A DNA stretch of 20,177 bases from positions 1 to 20,177 of the forward strand of contig JADLAH010000176.1 in NCBI GenBank assembly GCA_020848315.1, read 5' to 3'. Numbering within the stretch: the first letter of the stretch is position 1; the number at the start of each line of letters is the position of its first letter. Below are positions 1 to 7,768 of the stretch, in pieces. The notes below the pieces were generated by a model. That model was not told the origin of the DNA. It saw only the letters and a list, made by a program, of their open reading frames with translations, and searched no databases. The stretch is from Chitinophagales bacterium (GTDB taxonomy: Bacteria; Bacteroidota; Bacteroidia; Chitinophagales; JADIYW01). The translations under genes and the position numbers were made by a program.

Positions 1-248
1 AATGGAAATTGCCACCATGTTTCTGCTGTCATACTAATCAACGCGGAACCGGAACTTTTGGTATACATATCGGGAAATCCGTATTTTGCCAACGCGGAAT
101 CATACGCCTGATAGATGGCCGGGAAATGCGCCCAGCTATCGCCTACCAAACGAATGCGCGGTTCAATCTTTTTGGCACACGCATCCTGAGAATAAGCTGT
201 AAAACAAGAAAATACAAAAGAAAAAATAATGGTTAGGTATAATTTCAT
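1..248 (-). CDS. Secreted SGNH/GDSL-family hydrolase, N-terminal part (runs off left edge)
   Basis: Reading leftward from the ATG at 246-248 gives an open frame of 82 codons with no stop before the window edge. The N-terminus is a signal peptide: MKLY, a hydrophobic stretch (TIIFSFVFSCFTAYS), then QDACAKKIEP. About 15 residues after the likely cleavage site comes IRLVGDSWAHF, which matches the block I motif (GDS) holding the catalytic serine of SGNH/GDSL esterases and lipases. The next segment (YGFPDMYTKSSGSALISM) also fits the early part of that fold. The Asp-His pair of block V would lie outside the window, so the family call rests on one motif plus context. The product would be exported and act on an ester or acyl substrate that cannot be named. 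It is divergent from the gene at 335, with an 86-base AT-rich gap. Confidence 0.62.
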   Translation of the reverse strand, partial: MKLYLTIIFSFVFSCFTAYSQDACAKKIEPRIRLVGDSWAHFPAIYQAYDSALAKYGFPDMYTKSSGSALISMTAETWWQFP

Positions 249-334
249 GATGTTTATTTTTACTAAATTTAAAAAAATAAACGCTAACAATATAACATTC
301 CACTATTTTTTTTCGTTACCCAATAAAATCTGCT

Positions 335-1240
335 ATGAAACCCTTTCTGTCAATCATCCATTTCTGGGCAATATGCTGCCTGCTGACTTTCTCCGCATCT
401 GCGAATCCGCTGCACCTGCTGGATGCGCAATCGCAGAAAAAGATACAATATACCATATCTCCAAACGACGGCAGTACCCACTATCTGGAACCGCTGAAAA
501 TGTCGGTACAGAATCTCGCGAATGAAAACCTGCAGATACTCGTCAGCAACGGCGATATCTGTATTCCTTCGGATGCGCAGGTACAGAATATTGTGATTAC
601 GGAACAGGAACTGATTACGCTGAAACCCAAAGAAAAAAAGGAAATCGCGCTGAAAGGCATGTGCATAGAGCAATCGGACCGCGCCAGCGGATTGAATGTA
701 TTGTACACACTGAAAAAGAATAACGACCAGAAATTACTGCAACTGACACAGTTTCTGGAATCGAAAAAACTGCAGACCTCCGCGGCGCAATATGCAGTAT
801 GGGCGTTGGTCGACAGCGGCGACATCAACAACATCTTCGCGGCTGACACCGCCGAAGAAAACAGCCTCAAAAGATTTATGGCACAACTCACAGGCCGAAC
901 ATTTTCCGTGACCAACAAAAACGACTACCGTACCAACTATTATGCTCCCCCAAAAGAAAGAGTGGGCGGCAATTTTGAATACAGTTTCACACAAACCAAA
1001 GATGTGCAGATTGCGATGTTTGATGCCAATGGTATTCTGGTGCGTGAACTATTCAACCAGAAAAATGTGGCACCCGGCCCGCACAAGCTCAATTTTGAAT
1101 ACGACTCCTCCGTCTATACCGATGATGTGTATTTCTTCAAACTCATCGTCAACAATCAGGTGATGGTAAACCGCAAATGGGATGTCAAAGCAATGCGCGA
1201 CAGCTTCAAAAAGAAATGGCAGGAAAGTCAGGGACAGTAA
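335..1240 (+). CDS. Secreted protein of unknown function with C-terminal FlgD/Ig-like domain
   Basis: 301 residues. Residues 1-23 are a signal peptide ending in SASA, so the mature protein is exported. The middle (about 45-115) looks like a beta-rich domain with two cysteines, in DICIPS and KGMCIE, that could form a disulfide once exported. Residues about 120-190 look helical (LQLTQFLESKKL, QYAVWALVDSGD). The C-terminal part (about 205-290) has the hydrophobic and turn pattern of a FlgD-type Ig-like domain: VQIAMFDANGILVRELF, then a PGPHKLNF turn, then VYFFKLIVN. Such domains often end secreted or surface proteins in Bacteroidota. I do not recognise the central domain and assign no function. 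It is a single gene, with the EVE-domain gene 38 bases downstream behind its own putative promoter. Confidence 0.72.
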   Translation: MKPFLSIIHFWAICCLLTFSASANPLHLLDAQSQKKIQYTISPNDGSTHYLEPLKMSVQNLANENLQILVSNGDICIPSDAQVQNIVITEQELITLKPKEKKEIALKGMCIEQSDRASGLNVLYTLKKNNDQKLLQLTQFLESKKLQTSAAQYAVWALVDSGDINNIFAADTAEENSLKRFMAQLTGRTFSVTNKNDYRTNYYAPPKERVGGNFEYSFTQTKDVQIAMFDANGILVRELFNQKNVAPGPHKLNFEYDSSVYTDDVYFFKLIVNNQVMVNRKWDVKAMRDSFKKKWQESQGQ

Positions 1241-1251
1241 GTAAGAATCTT

Positions 1252-1259
1252 TATTTTTG
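1252..1259 (+). promoter_or_regulatory. Putative Bacteroidota -7 element (TATTTTTG) for the EVE-domain gene
   Basis: TATTTTTG matches the TAnnTTTG -7 consensus of the Bacteroidota primary sigma factor and ends 19 bases before the ATG at 1279. No convincing TTTG -33 element is seen at the expected distance. Its position inside the longer possible reading frame (first ATG at 1177) supports the start at 1279. Confidence 0.4.
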
Positions 1260-1278
1260 TGACAAACAAGATAAAGAC

Positions 1279-1689
1279 ATGAACTACTGGCTGATGAAAT
1301 CGGAACCCGATGTATTTTCTTTTGACGATCTGATAGCAAAAGGTAAAGAACACTGGGACGGCGTACGCAATTATACCGCCCGCAACAATATGCGCGCGAT
1401 GAAGAAAGGCGACAAAGCCCTGTTTTACCACAGTAATATTGACAAGGCCGTAGTGGGCATCATGAAAATTGTCACGGAGGCCTATCAGGATCCGACCACC
1501 GATGAACCGCAATGGATATGTGTGGATGTGAGTCCGGTGCAGAAGCTGAAACACCCTGTGTCGCTGGCCGCTATCAAGGCCAACCCTGCCCTGTCGGAAA
1601 TGAAAATCATCAAGCAATCCCGCCTCTCCGTGATTGACGTTACCAAAGAAGAATTTGAAGAAATTTTGCGAATGAGCAAGGAAGGGTAA
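1279..1689 (+). CDS. EVE domain-containing protein (PUA-like fold)
   Basis: 136 residues from the ATG at 1279. The frame is open from an ATG at 1177, but the conserved family start is MNYWLMKSEPDVFSFDDL, the upstream part overlaps the previous gene, and a promoter-like TATTTTTG lies between them. The protein carries the EVE hallmarks: the N-terminal WLMKSEP strand, then WDGVRNYTARNNMRAMKKGD, LFYHSN, a VVGIMKIV strand, and a C-terminal region ending IDVTKEEFEEIL. EVE domains belong to the PUA superfamily and bind modified bases; stand-alone bacterial copies (like human THYN1) are cytoplasmic, with a poorly defined role in reading nucleic-acid modifications. No restriction or modification gene is nearby, so I infer no defence role for this copy. 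The length matches single-domain family members, so it looks intact. Confidence 0.9.
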   Translation: MNYWLMKSEPDVFSFDDLIAKGKEHWDGVRNYTARNNMRAMKKGDKALFYHSNIDKAVVGIMKIVTEAYQDPTTDEPQWICVDVSPVQKLKHPVSLAAIKANPALSEMKIIKQSRLSVIDVTKEEFEEILRMSKEG

Positions 1690-1703
1690 TTATCGAATTG
1701 TAT

Positions 1704-1723
1704 AATTGTATAATTCTACAATT
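1704..1723. terminator. Weak AT-rich inverted repeat between convergent genes
   Basis: AATTGTA at 1704-1710 and TACAATT at 1717-1723 form a 7-bp inverted repeat around a 6-base loop, in the 41-base gap between the EVE gene and the convergent symporter gene. The stem has only one G-C pair and there is no clear T-tract, so a terminator role is only a guess. Confidence 0.25.
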
Positions 1724-1730
1724 ATTCGCC

Positions 1731-3110
1731 CTACACATCCTTGTATTTCCGCATCAGCCAGAAAGCGTACAAGCCACTCAGTACACAAAGTACTGCCGCC
1801 ATGCGGATACCCAGCGGATTGTCCGGCGACTTCCCTAGCAGCAGCAATGACGGGAACACCAGACTCGTAACGGCCACACCAATTTTCATCATAAAGGTTT
1901 TAAGCGCATAGTAAGACGCGTTTTTCGCGATGCCCGTTTTCCTGAAATCGTGCTGCGCATTGTCGCCCGCCAATGCCATCGGCAGAATGCCGAGCACCGC
2001 CGTCGGATAGGCATTGATGATGACATAAATCACCACAAATAAAATCGTTGGCATCGGATATAAACCAATGGTGGCTGTAAACGAAAAACTCAGCAGCAGA
2101 AACAGTAATGCCGACTGCATCACTCGTTTTTTTCCATAGCGTTCCACCAGCTTGTCCACCAGCGGATACATCACGAGCGAGCAGATGCCCACCGCATAAA
2201 GAATAACGGATGTATAGACATTATCCAATTGCAGCAACGCTGCCACAATATATGGCACCGCCACAATAAAAATCTTCTGAGGGAACCAATATATCAACTC
2301 CACCCATACCAGAATGCGGAAGTTGCGGTCATTCCAGACCTCGCGCATATTATCGAAAACACCTTCGTGCTTTCGGTCGTACTGCAATTCCGCTTTGCTG
2401 ATATTTTTGCCTGAATTATCCTCTACAAACAAAATCGGCATAGCCATCAGTATCATCGCGACCACCGCATATACGAGCACACTGGTCTGAAAAATCGTCT
2501 CATAGGAATACTGATCCGCGAAGGCTGCCATCGTAATATTAATTGTCTGCCCGATGCCGATGCCCAGCGCATAGGCGATAGACAACATCATCACAATATG
2601 CAGGCGCTCGCGTTCTTCTTTCGCAATCTCATTAATCAGCGCATTGTAAGGTGTGGTGTAAAAGCATTTTATGATAAAGGCCGCAATAACGGTCACCGAC
2701 AGCCAGACCGCATTCAGCGTATGCAGCCCATCCTTGAGTGGAAAAAATATTGCAGCCGACAACATCGCAAATGGAATGACTGAGAATGCCATAAAAGTCT
2801 TGCGTTTCCCGAACTTAAAAGTAGATCGGTCACTCAAACTTCCGACAATGGGTTCCATAAAAGCGCTGATGATATAACCTATTGCAGAAAGCAATCCAAC
2901 AATCGTAAAAACACGCCCCACCGCGCCCTGAAAAACGAACTCCTTGAACAGCGGCTGACCGTTATCCGGCGGCAGATAGAAAAAATAAATCAGTTCTGTG
3001 AAGCCAAAAACAGCGAGACTCCAGCCGGTCTGGCCGGCGGCAAAGGCGATTTTTCTGAGTAGCGGAACTTGCGGAGTGGCTGGTGCGGTAACTTCGGCAG
3101 ACATATTCAT
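1731..3110 (-). CDS. MFS sugar:cation symporter, GPH type (MFS_2 family)
   Basis: 459 residues with about 12 hydrophobic segments, an inner-membrane transporter. Residues 85-104 (MEPIVGSLSDRSTFKFGKRK) match the loop 2-3 motif of the glycoside-pentoside-hexuronide (GPH) family, the melibiose-carrier relatives, in which an aspartate and a basic cluster lie between helices 2 and 3. The N-terminal segment around residues 30-46 (WSLAVFGFTELIYFFYL) is also typical of this family. The substrate is probably a sugar or glycoside taken up with a cation, but no catabolic gene or regulator is adjacent to identify it. Two start codons are possible, at 3110 and 3104, six bases apart; I keep the outer one. 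It stands alone on the minus strand, convergent with the EVE gene, with a 170-base spacer separating it from the plus-strand PhnA-domain gene. Confidence 0.82.
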   Translation of the reverse strand: MNMSAEVTAPATPQVPLLRKIAFAAGQTGWSLAVFGFTELIYFFYLPPDNGQPLFKEFVFQGAVGRVFTIVGLLSAIGYIISAFMEPIVGSLSDRSTFKFGKRKTFMAFSVIPFAMLSAAIFFPLKDGLHTLNAVWLSVTVIAAFIIKCFYTTPYNALINEIAKEERERLHIVMMLSIAYALGIGIGQTINITMAAFADQYSYETIFQTSVLVYAVVAMILMAMPILFVEDNSGKNISKAELQYDRKHEGVFDNMREVWNDRNFRILVWVELIYWFPQKIFIVAVPYIVAALLQLDNVYTSVILYAVGICSLVMYPLVDKLVERYGKKRVMQSALLFLLLSFSFTATIGLYPMPTILFVVIYVIINAYPTAVLGILPMALAGDNAQHDFRKTGIAKNASYYALKTFMMKIGVAVTSLVFPSLLLLGKSPDNPLGIRMAAVLCVLSGLYAFWLMRKYKDV

Positions 3111-3256
3111 TCACTAAGATAAAAAACAATATTTATCAGCGGACATTTTATTACAAAATAAGATAGCGGCGGAAAATATCATTGAGAAAAAACGGCATTT
3201 CTATGTCAGAATAAAGGATGAATGAGCGCACAAATCACATTCACATTTTAAATTCG

Positions 3257-3264
3257 TATCTTTG
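3257..3264 (+). promoter_or_regulatory. Putative -7 element (TATCTTTG) for the PhnA-domain gene
   Basis: TATCTTTG fits TAnnTTTG exactly and ends 16 bases before the ATG at 3281. It lies inside a longer in-frame extension starting at 3218, which argues that the extension is not translated. No clear -33 element is seen. Confidence 0.45.
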
Positions 3265-3280
3265 TCCAAACACACCTGAT

Positions 3281-3499
3281 ATGGACAGCATAGTAGTAAA
3301 AGACAGCAACGGAACCGTATTGAAAGAAGGCGATGCCGTTATCCTGACCAAAAGCCTGGATCCGAAAGGCACTTCCGTCAAATTGAAAAAAGGCATGACC
3401 ATCAAAAACATACACCTGACCGATGATGAGGAAGAAATTGAATGCAGAGTGGAGAAAGTGCGCCTCGTCATCAAAACCTGCTTTGTAAAAAAAGCCTGA
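3281..3499 (+). CDS. PhnA-domain (YjdM C-terminal-like) protein without zinc ribbon
   Basis: 72 residues from the ATG at 3281. An in-frame ATG at 3218 would add 21 residues, but these show no homology to the family and contain the putative promoter. The sequence matches the C-terminal half of E. coli YjdM (formerly called PhnA): VVKDSNGTVLKEGDAVILTK, then LKKGMTIKNIHLTDDEEE, ECRVEKVRLVIKTCFVKK. That half is a small SH3-like beta barrel. The usual N-terminal zinc ribbon (two CPxC pairs) is absent, so this is a one-domain version. YjdM is not essential for phosphonate use, and the biochemical role of this domain is unknown. No phn genes are present, so the historic alkylphosphonate label should not be read as a function. 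It sits 147 bases before gcvP. Confidence 0.8.
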   Translation: MDSIVVKDSNGTVLKEGDAVILTKSLDPKGTSVKLKKGMTIKNIHLTDDEEEIECRVEKVRLVIKTCFVKKA

Positions 3500-3607
3500 T
3501 AATCAAGCTGTCTTTTGGCAGAAAATGACATTTTTCAAAGTTAGAAACAAGTTGACATAACTTTTCCACACCACCGGACAGCATTCTGAAAAAGGCAGGA
3601 AAAACCG

Positions 3608-3615
3608 TATATTTG
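3608..3615 (+). promoter_or_regulatory. Putative -7 element (TATATTTG) for gcvP
   Basis: TATATTTG matches TAnnTTTG and ends 31 bases before the gcvP ATG. TTCTG at 3584-3588, 19 bases upstream, could be a weak -33 element. The leader would be too short for a glycine riboswitch, and no tandem glycine aptamer pattern is visible between 3500 and 3646. Confidence 0.45.
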
Positions 3616-3646
3616 GGGCATTCTTCCACAAACAAGTTACCTCCAA

Positions 3647-6505
3647 ATGTCCAACGAATTTCAAGCAAGACATATCGGCCCGAACGCGGCAGATACTGCT
3701 GCCATGCTGCAAACCATAGGCGTGGCTTCTCTCGACCAGCTGATTGAAGAAACCGTGCCGGCCAATATCCGGCTGAAGCACACACTGACCATCGGCGAAC
3801 CGATGTCGGAATACGACTATCTGGAAATGCTGAAAGAAAAAGCACGCAAGAACAAAGTCTGCAAAAACTACATCGGACAAGGCTATTATAACACCATTAC
3901 ACCGGGCGTCATCCAACGCAATATCTTTGAAAATCCGGGATGGTACACACAATACACGCCCTATCAGGCGGAGATAGCGCAAGGCCGCTTGGAGGCGCTG
4001 CTCAATTTCCAGACAATGATTGCCGACCTGACCGGTCTGCCTATCGCCAATGCATCCCTGCTGGATGAGGCAACCGCAGTGGCCGAAGCGATGCACGTAT
4101 TCTATGAAGTAAGAAATAAATCCAGAAATAAACCGGCGGCGAATAAGATTTTCATCGACCGCCATACATTCAAACAAACCATCGACGTCGTCACCGGCCG
4201 TGCATTGCCTTTAAACATTGAGGTAGTGGTGGATGATTACAGCAACTTCGTTCCGTCAGAGGAATATTTCGCCATCGTATTACAATACCCGAATGCGTCA
4301 GGCGCAGTGGAAGACTACCGCGCTACCATCGCGGCCTGCAGAGAGCAGGAAATTTACAGCGTGTTGGCCTGCGACATCATGAGTCTGGCACTGCTCACCT
4401 CTCCCGGCGAACTGGGCGCTGACATCGCAGTGGGCAACTCACAGCGCTTCGGTGTGCCAATGGGATTCGGTGGCCCGCACGCGGCTTTCTTCGCCTGCAA
4501 GGATGACTTTGTGCGTCTCATTCCGGGTCGTCTGATTGGCGTATCGGTAGACAAACACGGCAACCGCGCGCTGCGCATGGCATTACAAACACGAGAACAA
4601 CATATCAAACGCGAAAAAGCGACTTCTAATATCTGTACCGCGCAGGCATTACTAGCCATCATGGCGAGTATGTATGCCGTGTACCACGGAAAAGAAGGCA
4701 TCCGCAATATCGCGTTGAACATCCACTACAAAACGGTGGCATTGGCGAATGAACTGAAAAAACTCGGTTTCGGCAATAAAAATACTGCATTCTTCGACAC
4801 CCTGAAAATCGATACCAAAGGAAAATCCGCGCAGATACAAACGCTGGCAGAACAGGAAGGACTGAATTTCTGGTATAATGAAGATGGCACGATCCAATTG
4901 TCACTGGACGAAACCACCCGCCGCAAGGATGTGGAAGCTATTGCTGCTGTCTTCGCCGCCAGTGTACAGGCGAATTACCAATCCACTTACCTCGACACAC
5001 CTGCGCTGCAGATACCGGAAACACTGCAAAGAACCTCCGATTACCTGACACATCCTGTCTTTAATCAATACCATTCCGAAACGGAAATGCTGCGCTATAT
5101 CAAAAAACTGGAAGCCAAAGATTTGTCACTGGGCTTCTCCATGATACCTTTGGGCAGCTGCACGATGAAACTGAATGCGACCACGGAATTAGTTCCACTG
5201 AGCTGGCCGGAGTTTGCGCATATGCATCCGTTCCAGCCTTCCGAACAGGTAAAGGGATATCTTGAAATCATCGAAGAACTGGAGCAACAACTGGCCAATA
5301 TCACCGGATTTGCAGCCACTTCCCTGCAGCCGAACTCCGGTGCACAAGGGGAATATGCCGGCCTGATGGTGATTCGCGCTTACCATTTATCCCGTGGCGA
5401 TGCCCACCGCAATGTGGCGCTGATTCCTACTTCCGCGCACGGCACCAATCCGGCCAGTGCGGCTATGGCAGGCATGCAGATTGTGCTCGTAAAATGCGAT
5501 GAAAAAGGCAATATCGATGTGGCAGACTTAAAAGCAAAAGCGGCGCAACATGCCGACAACTTATCCTGTCTGATGGTGACTTATCCATCCACACACGGGG
5601 TTTTTGAGGAATCAATCATTGAAATATGCGACACGATCCACCAGTTCGGCGGCAAAGTATATATGGATGGCGCCAACATGAACGCGCAGGTGGGACTCAC
5701 CTCGCCTGCCAGCATCGGCGCGGATGTGAACCACATCAACCTCCACAAAACCTTCGCTATCCCGCACGGCGGCGGCGGTCCCGGCATGGGACCTATCTGC
5801 TGCACCGCGGAGCTAGCACCTTTCCTGCCGGGCAATCCGGTGGTGAAAACAGGCGGCGGCAACGCCATTCCGGCCGTATCCGCGGCACCATTCGGCAGCG
5901 CGGCGATTTTACTGATTTCCTATGCTTACAATAAAATGTTGGGCAGCGAAGGCATTACCAATGCCACCAAATACGCCATCCTGAATGCGAACTACCTGAA
6001 GGCAAAACTGGAACAGCATTATCCGATTTTATATACGGGCAATAACAACCGCGTAGCCCACGAATTTATCATGGATATCCGTCCGTTTAAAAAGGATACG
6101 GGTATCGACGCGGCAGATATCGCGAAGCGACTGATGGATTACGGCTACCATGCGCCAACGGTCGCGTTTCCGGTACCGGGTACATTGATGATAGAACCTA
6201 CCGAAAGTGAAAGCAAAGCGGAACTGGATAAATTCTGCGAAGCACTGGTGGCCATCCGCCAGGAACTGGACGACATCAGTAATGGCGTTACCAGTGTACA
6301 GGACAATCCGATTATCAATGCGCCGCACGTGGCTGCAGAAGTTATTTCCGGCGACTGGCAACACAGCTATACGCGCGAGAAGGCTGCATTCCCGCTGGAA
6401 TATGTGAAATCAGCCAAATTTTGGCCAAGTGTTGCCAAGATTGACAACACATACGGCGACAGAAATCTGGTTTGCACCTGTCTTCCTGTAGAAGCATACG
6501 CATAA
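3647..6505 (+). CDS. gcvP: Glycine dehydrogenase (decarboxylating), P-protein of the glycine cleavage system
   Basis: 952 residues, the normal length of the single-chain homodimeric P-protein. It decarboxylates glycine with pyridoxal phosphate and passes the aminomethyl group to the lipoyl arm of the H-protein, in the cytoplasm. The N-terminus (FQARHIGPN) and YIGQGYYNTITPGVIQRN near residues 75-95 are family signatures. The C-terminal half holds the PLP site: INLHKTFAIPHGGGGPGMGP, with the Schiff-base lysine at residue 701, preceded by SAHGTNPASAAMAGM and MDGANMNAQVG. Both homologous halves are full length without frameshift, so the enzyme should be active. gcvT and gcvH are not adjacent, so the system is dispersed in this genome. 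It has its own promoter-like element and a strong terminator, and thus appears to be a single-gene transcript. Confidence 0.97.
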   Translation: MSNEFQARHIGPNAADTAAMLQTIGVASLDQLIEETVPANIRLKHTLTIGEPMSEYDYLEMLKEKARKNKVCKNYIGQGYYNTITPGVIQRNIFENPGWYTQYTPYQAEIAQGRLEALLNFQTMIADLTGLPIANASLLDEATAVAEAMHVFYEVRNKSRNKPAANKIFIDRHTFKQTIDVVTGRALPLNIEVVVDDYSNFVPSEEYFAIVLQYPNASGAVEDYRATIAACREQEIYSVLACDIMSLALLTSPGELGADIAVGNSQRFGVPMGFGGPHAAFFACKDDFVRLIPGRLIGVSVDKHGNRALRMALQTREQHIKREKATSNICTAQALLAIMASMYAVYHGKEGIRNIALNIHYKTVALANELKKLGFGNKNTAFFDTLKIDTKGKSAQIQTLAEQEGLNFWYNEDGTIQLSLDETTRRKDVEAIAAVFAASVQANYQSTYLDTPALQIPETLQRTSDYLTHPVFNQYHSETEMLRYIKKLEAKDLSLGFSMIPLGSCTMKLNATTELVPLSWPEFAHMHPFQPSEQVKGYLEIIEELEQQLANITGFAATSLQPNSGAQGEYAGLMVIRAYHLSRGDAHRNVALIPTSAHGTNPASAAMAGMQIVLVKCDEKGNIDVADLKAKAAQHADNLSCLMVTYPSTHGVFEESIIEICDTIHQFGGKVYMDGANMNAQVGLTSPASIGADVNHINLHKTFAIPHGGGGPGMGPICCTAELAPFLPGNPVVKTGGGNAIPAVSAAPFGSAAILLISYAYNKMLGSEGITNATKYAILNANYLKAKLEQHYPILYTGNNNRVAHEFIMDIRPFKKDTGIDAADIAKRLMDYGYHAPTVAFPVPGTLMIEPTESESKAELDKFCEALVAIRQELDDISNGVTSVQDNPIINAPHVAAEVISGDWQHSYTREKAAFPLEYVKSAKFWPSVAKIDNTYGDRNLVCTCLPVEAYA

Positions 6506-6528
6506 TAATTCATTACAAATACAATTCC

Positions 6529-6564
6529 AAAAGGCGCTTAAAATATTGATTTTAAGCGCCTTTT
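6529..6564 (+). terminator. Intrinsic terminator of gcvP (16-bp perfect stem)
   Basis: The left arm at 6529-6544 and the right arm at 6549-6564 are perfectly complementary over 16 bp, around an ATTG loop. The base of the stem ends in AAAA/TTTT, giving U4 followed by an AT-rich tail, and the mirror A4 means it could also work on the other strand. It starts 23 bases after the gcvP stop. Its core is repeated at 7493-7515. Confidence 0.8.
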
Positions 6565-6590
6565 AATATAACATTCCAAATCAATAAAAA

Positions 6591-6598
6591 TAGATTTG
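6591..6598 (+). promoter_or_regulatory. Putative -7 element (TAGATTTG) for the lipoprotein gene
   Basis: TAGATTTG matches TAnnTTTG and lies 46 bases before the ATG at 6645, directly after the gcvP terminator. No clear -33 element is seen. Confidence 0.38.
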
Positions 6599-6644
6599 TA
6601 TAATTTAAAATATACACATAACTTAGATTATTCAAACACCCAAA

Positions 6645-7469
6645 ATGCTTCTGATTAAGAAACCACATCTATTACTTGGTGTATTAATGATTGTTGTATC
6701 CTGCCGTAAGCATTGTGATATAGTTAAAAACAATAGTAGCAATAAAATAGCGACTGTTCTTTTATTATCAGGTGCGGACACATTAAAATACTATCAATTC
6801 AGTTATACCTCACCTAATGAATCCTTGGCTCAGATTAAATCATGGAAAAAAAACGGACCATCGTTAATCTATTCCTTTAAATACTTCCAGAATTATATAC
6901 GCATAGATATAACAGACAATTTCACTTATCAGGATTCGATACTGGCACACCATAAGAATGGAAAATTTATCGGATTTAGTTCCATTAATTCCACAGAAAT
7001 ATCGGGTGCTACATTTGATGAAAACGATACCCTTAGAGGATTAAACATTGGATTTAATCATTTATTTAATCACGAAGGAATCAAAGAAATGGAATATGAC
7101 AGCAATTACAACCTGATTAAATATACCCGTAACTTCACTTATAATTTCCCTCTTCCATTAGAAAAAACAGATACCCTGTTTATTGAGTACACCACCCTCA
7201 ATAGTAATAGATTTGCCTACCTGCAAATTGACTACCAATCCAGTTTATATTCACACGAGGAAGAGCTTCTATTCTTTCTGACACAAAACGACATACATAC
7301 CATCAATAACACTCATCTGATAAAACGCACCTACAGGAAGACATCTGATATAGATACAATTCAACAAATTAATAACTATCATTACGAATTTGATCGTTTA
7401 AACAGGGTAAATAGAATTTTACTATCAATCGGCGGATCTGAACAATCTGCATTTATCACTTACAAATAA
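6645..7469 (+). CDS. Putative lipoprotein of unknown function, AT-rich
   Basis: 274 residues. The N-terminus is a lipoprotein signal: KK, a hydrophobic stretch LLLGVLMIVV, then the lipobox VVSC with the lipidated cysteine at about residue 20. The mature part is rich in aromatic residues, Asn and Ser, with repeated beta-strand-like segments (YYQFSYTS, YDSNYNLIKYTRNFTY, YHYEFDRLNRVNRILLS). The last recalls the Tyr/Asp-Arg strand-turn pattern of many Bacteroidota surface lipoproteins, but I cannot name a family. It is clearly more AT-rich than its neighbours, with many ATA, TTA and AAT codons, unlike the moderate-GC gcvP and mltG. It is bracketed by two hairpins with the same core sequence. Together these suggest a later addition to this locus (inference). 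It is probably expressed from its own promoter. Confidence 0.7.
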   Translation: MLLIKKPHLLLGVLMIVVSCRKHCDIVKNNSSNKIATVLLLSGADTLKYYQFSYTSPNESLAQIKSWKKNGPSLIYSFKYFQNYIRIDITDNFTYQDSILAHHKNGKFIGFSSINSTEISGATFDENDTLRGLNIGFNHLFNHEGIKEMEYDSNYNLIKYTRNFTYNFPLPLEKTDTLFIEYTTLNSNRFAYLQIDYQSSLYSHEEELLFFLTQNDIHTINNTHLIKRTYRKTSDIDTIQQINNYHYEFDRLNRVNRILLSIGGSEQSAFITYK

Positions 7470-7486
7470 GTTACAAAAAATACTCA

Positions 7487-7522
7487 AAAAATCGCTTAAA
7501 ATATTGATTTTAAGCAATTTTT
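7487..7522 (+). terminator. Terminator of the AT-rich lipoprotein gene, near-copy of the gcvP terminator
   Basis: Arms 7487-7502 and 7507-7522 pair over 16 positions around an ATTG loop, with one mismatch (C7493 against A7516), ending in T5 and then ATTTT. It begins 17 bases after the stop codon. The 23 bases at 7493-7515 are identical to 6535-6557 in the gcvP terminator, and similarity (TTACAAA and an A-rich run) continues a little upstream. Confidence 0.72.
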
Positions 7523-7696
7523 ATTTTAATGAAATACGAAATACGAGTTACAAAAGGCATTATCACGAAAGTAGAATACAATGTAAATAATACATCTTTA
7601 CATTAGGAAAGCAACTAAACCTTTTCAAAAACCCTAAACACTACGAAATAATCAGATATTTTAAAAATTGAGTCGCACTGCGACCACTAAAGCTAT

Positions 7697-7731
7697 AAAA
7701 AAAATCGGGTTTTGCATTGCACAAAACCCGA
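7697..7731 (-). terminator. Terminator-like hairpin on the minus strand
   Basis: A perfect 10-bp stem (7722-7731 with 7705-7714, TCGGG at its base) and a 7-base loop are followed, reading leftward, by eight T residues (A8 at 7697-7704 on the plus strand). This is a textbook intrinsic terminator for minus-strand transcription, although no annotated minus-strand gene feeds into it. Confidence 0.5.
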
Positions 7732-7768
7732 CAGACCCTAAAGTCTAGAAACATAAAAACCCTACAAC

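Noticed and set aside
1279..1689. EVE-domain protein as part of a defence or modification-dependent restriction system
   Set aside because: It is a single-domain protein of normal length with no fused or adjacent nuclease, helicase or methyltransferase.
3500..3646. Possible glycine riboswitch before gcvP
   Set aside because: The spacer is 147 bases with a promoter-like element close to the ATG, and no tandem aptamer signature is visible.
3503..4177. 224-codon minus-strand ORF across the start of gcvP
   Set aside because: It lies opposite a certain gene, its product shows no family motif or membrane pattern, and such frames arise from codon bias on the opposite strand.
7628..7762. CCCTAA-like units reminiscent of telomere repeats
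   Set aside because: Only three scattered copies of AAAACCC, two followed by TA; not tandem, and better explained by pairing with GGGTTTT at 7707-7713.
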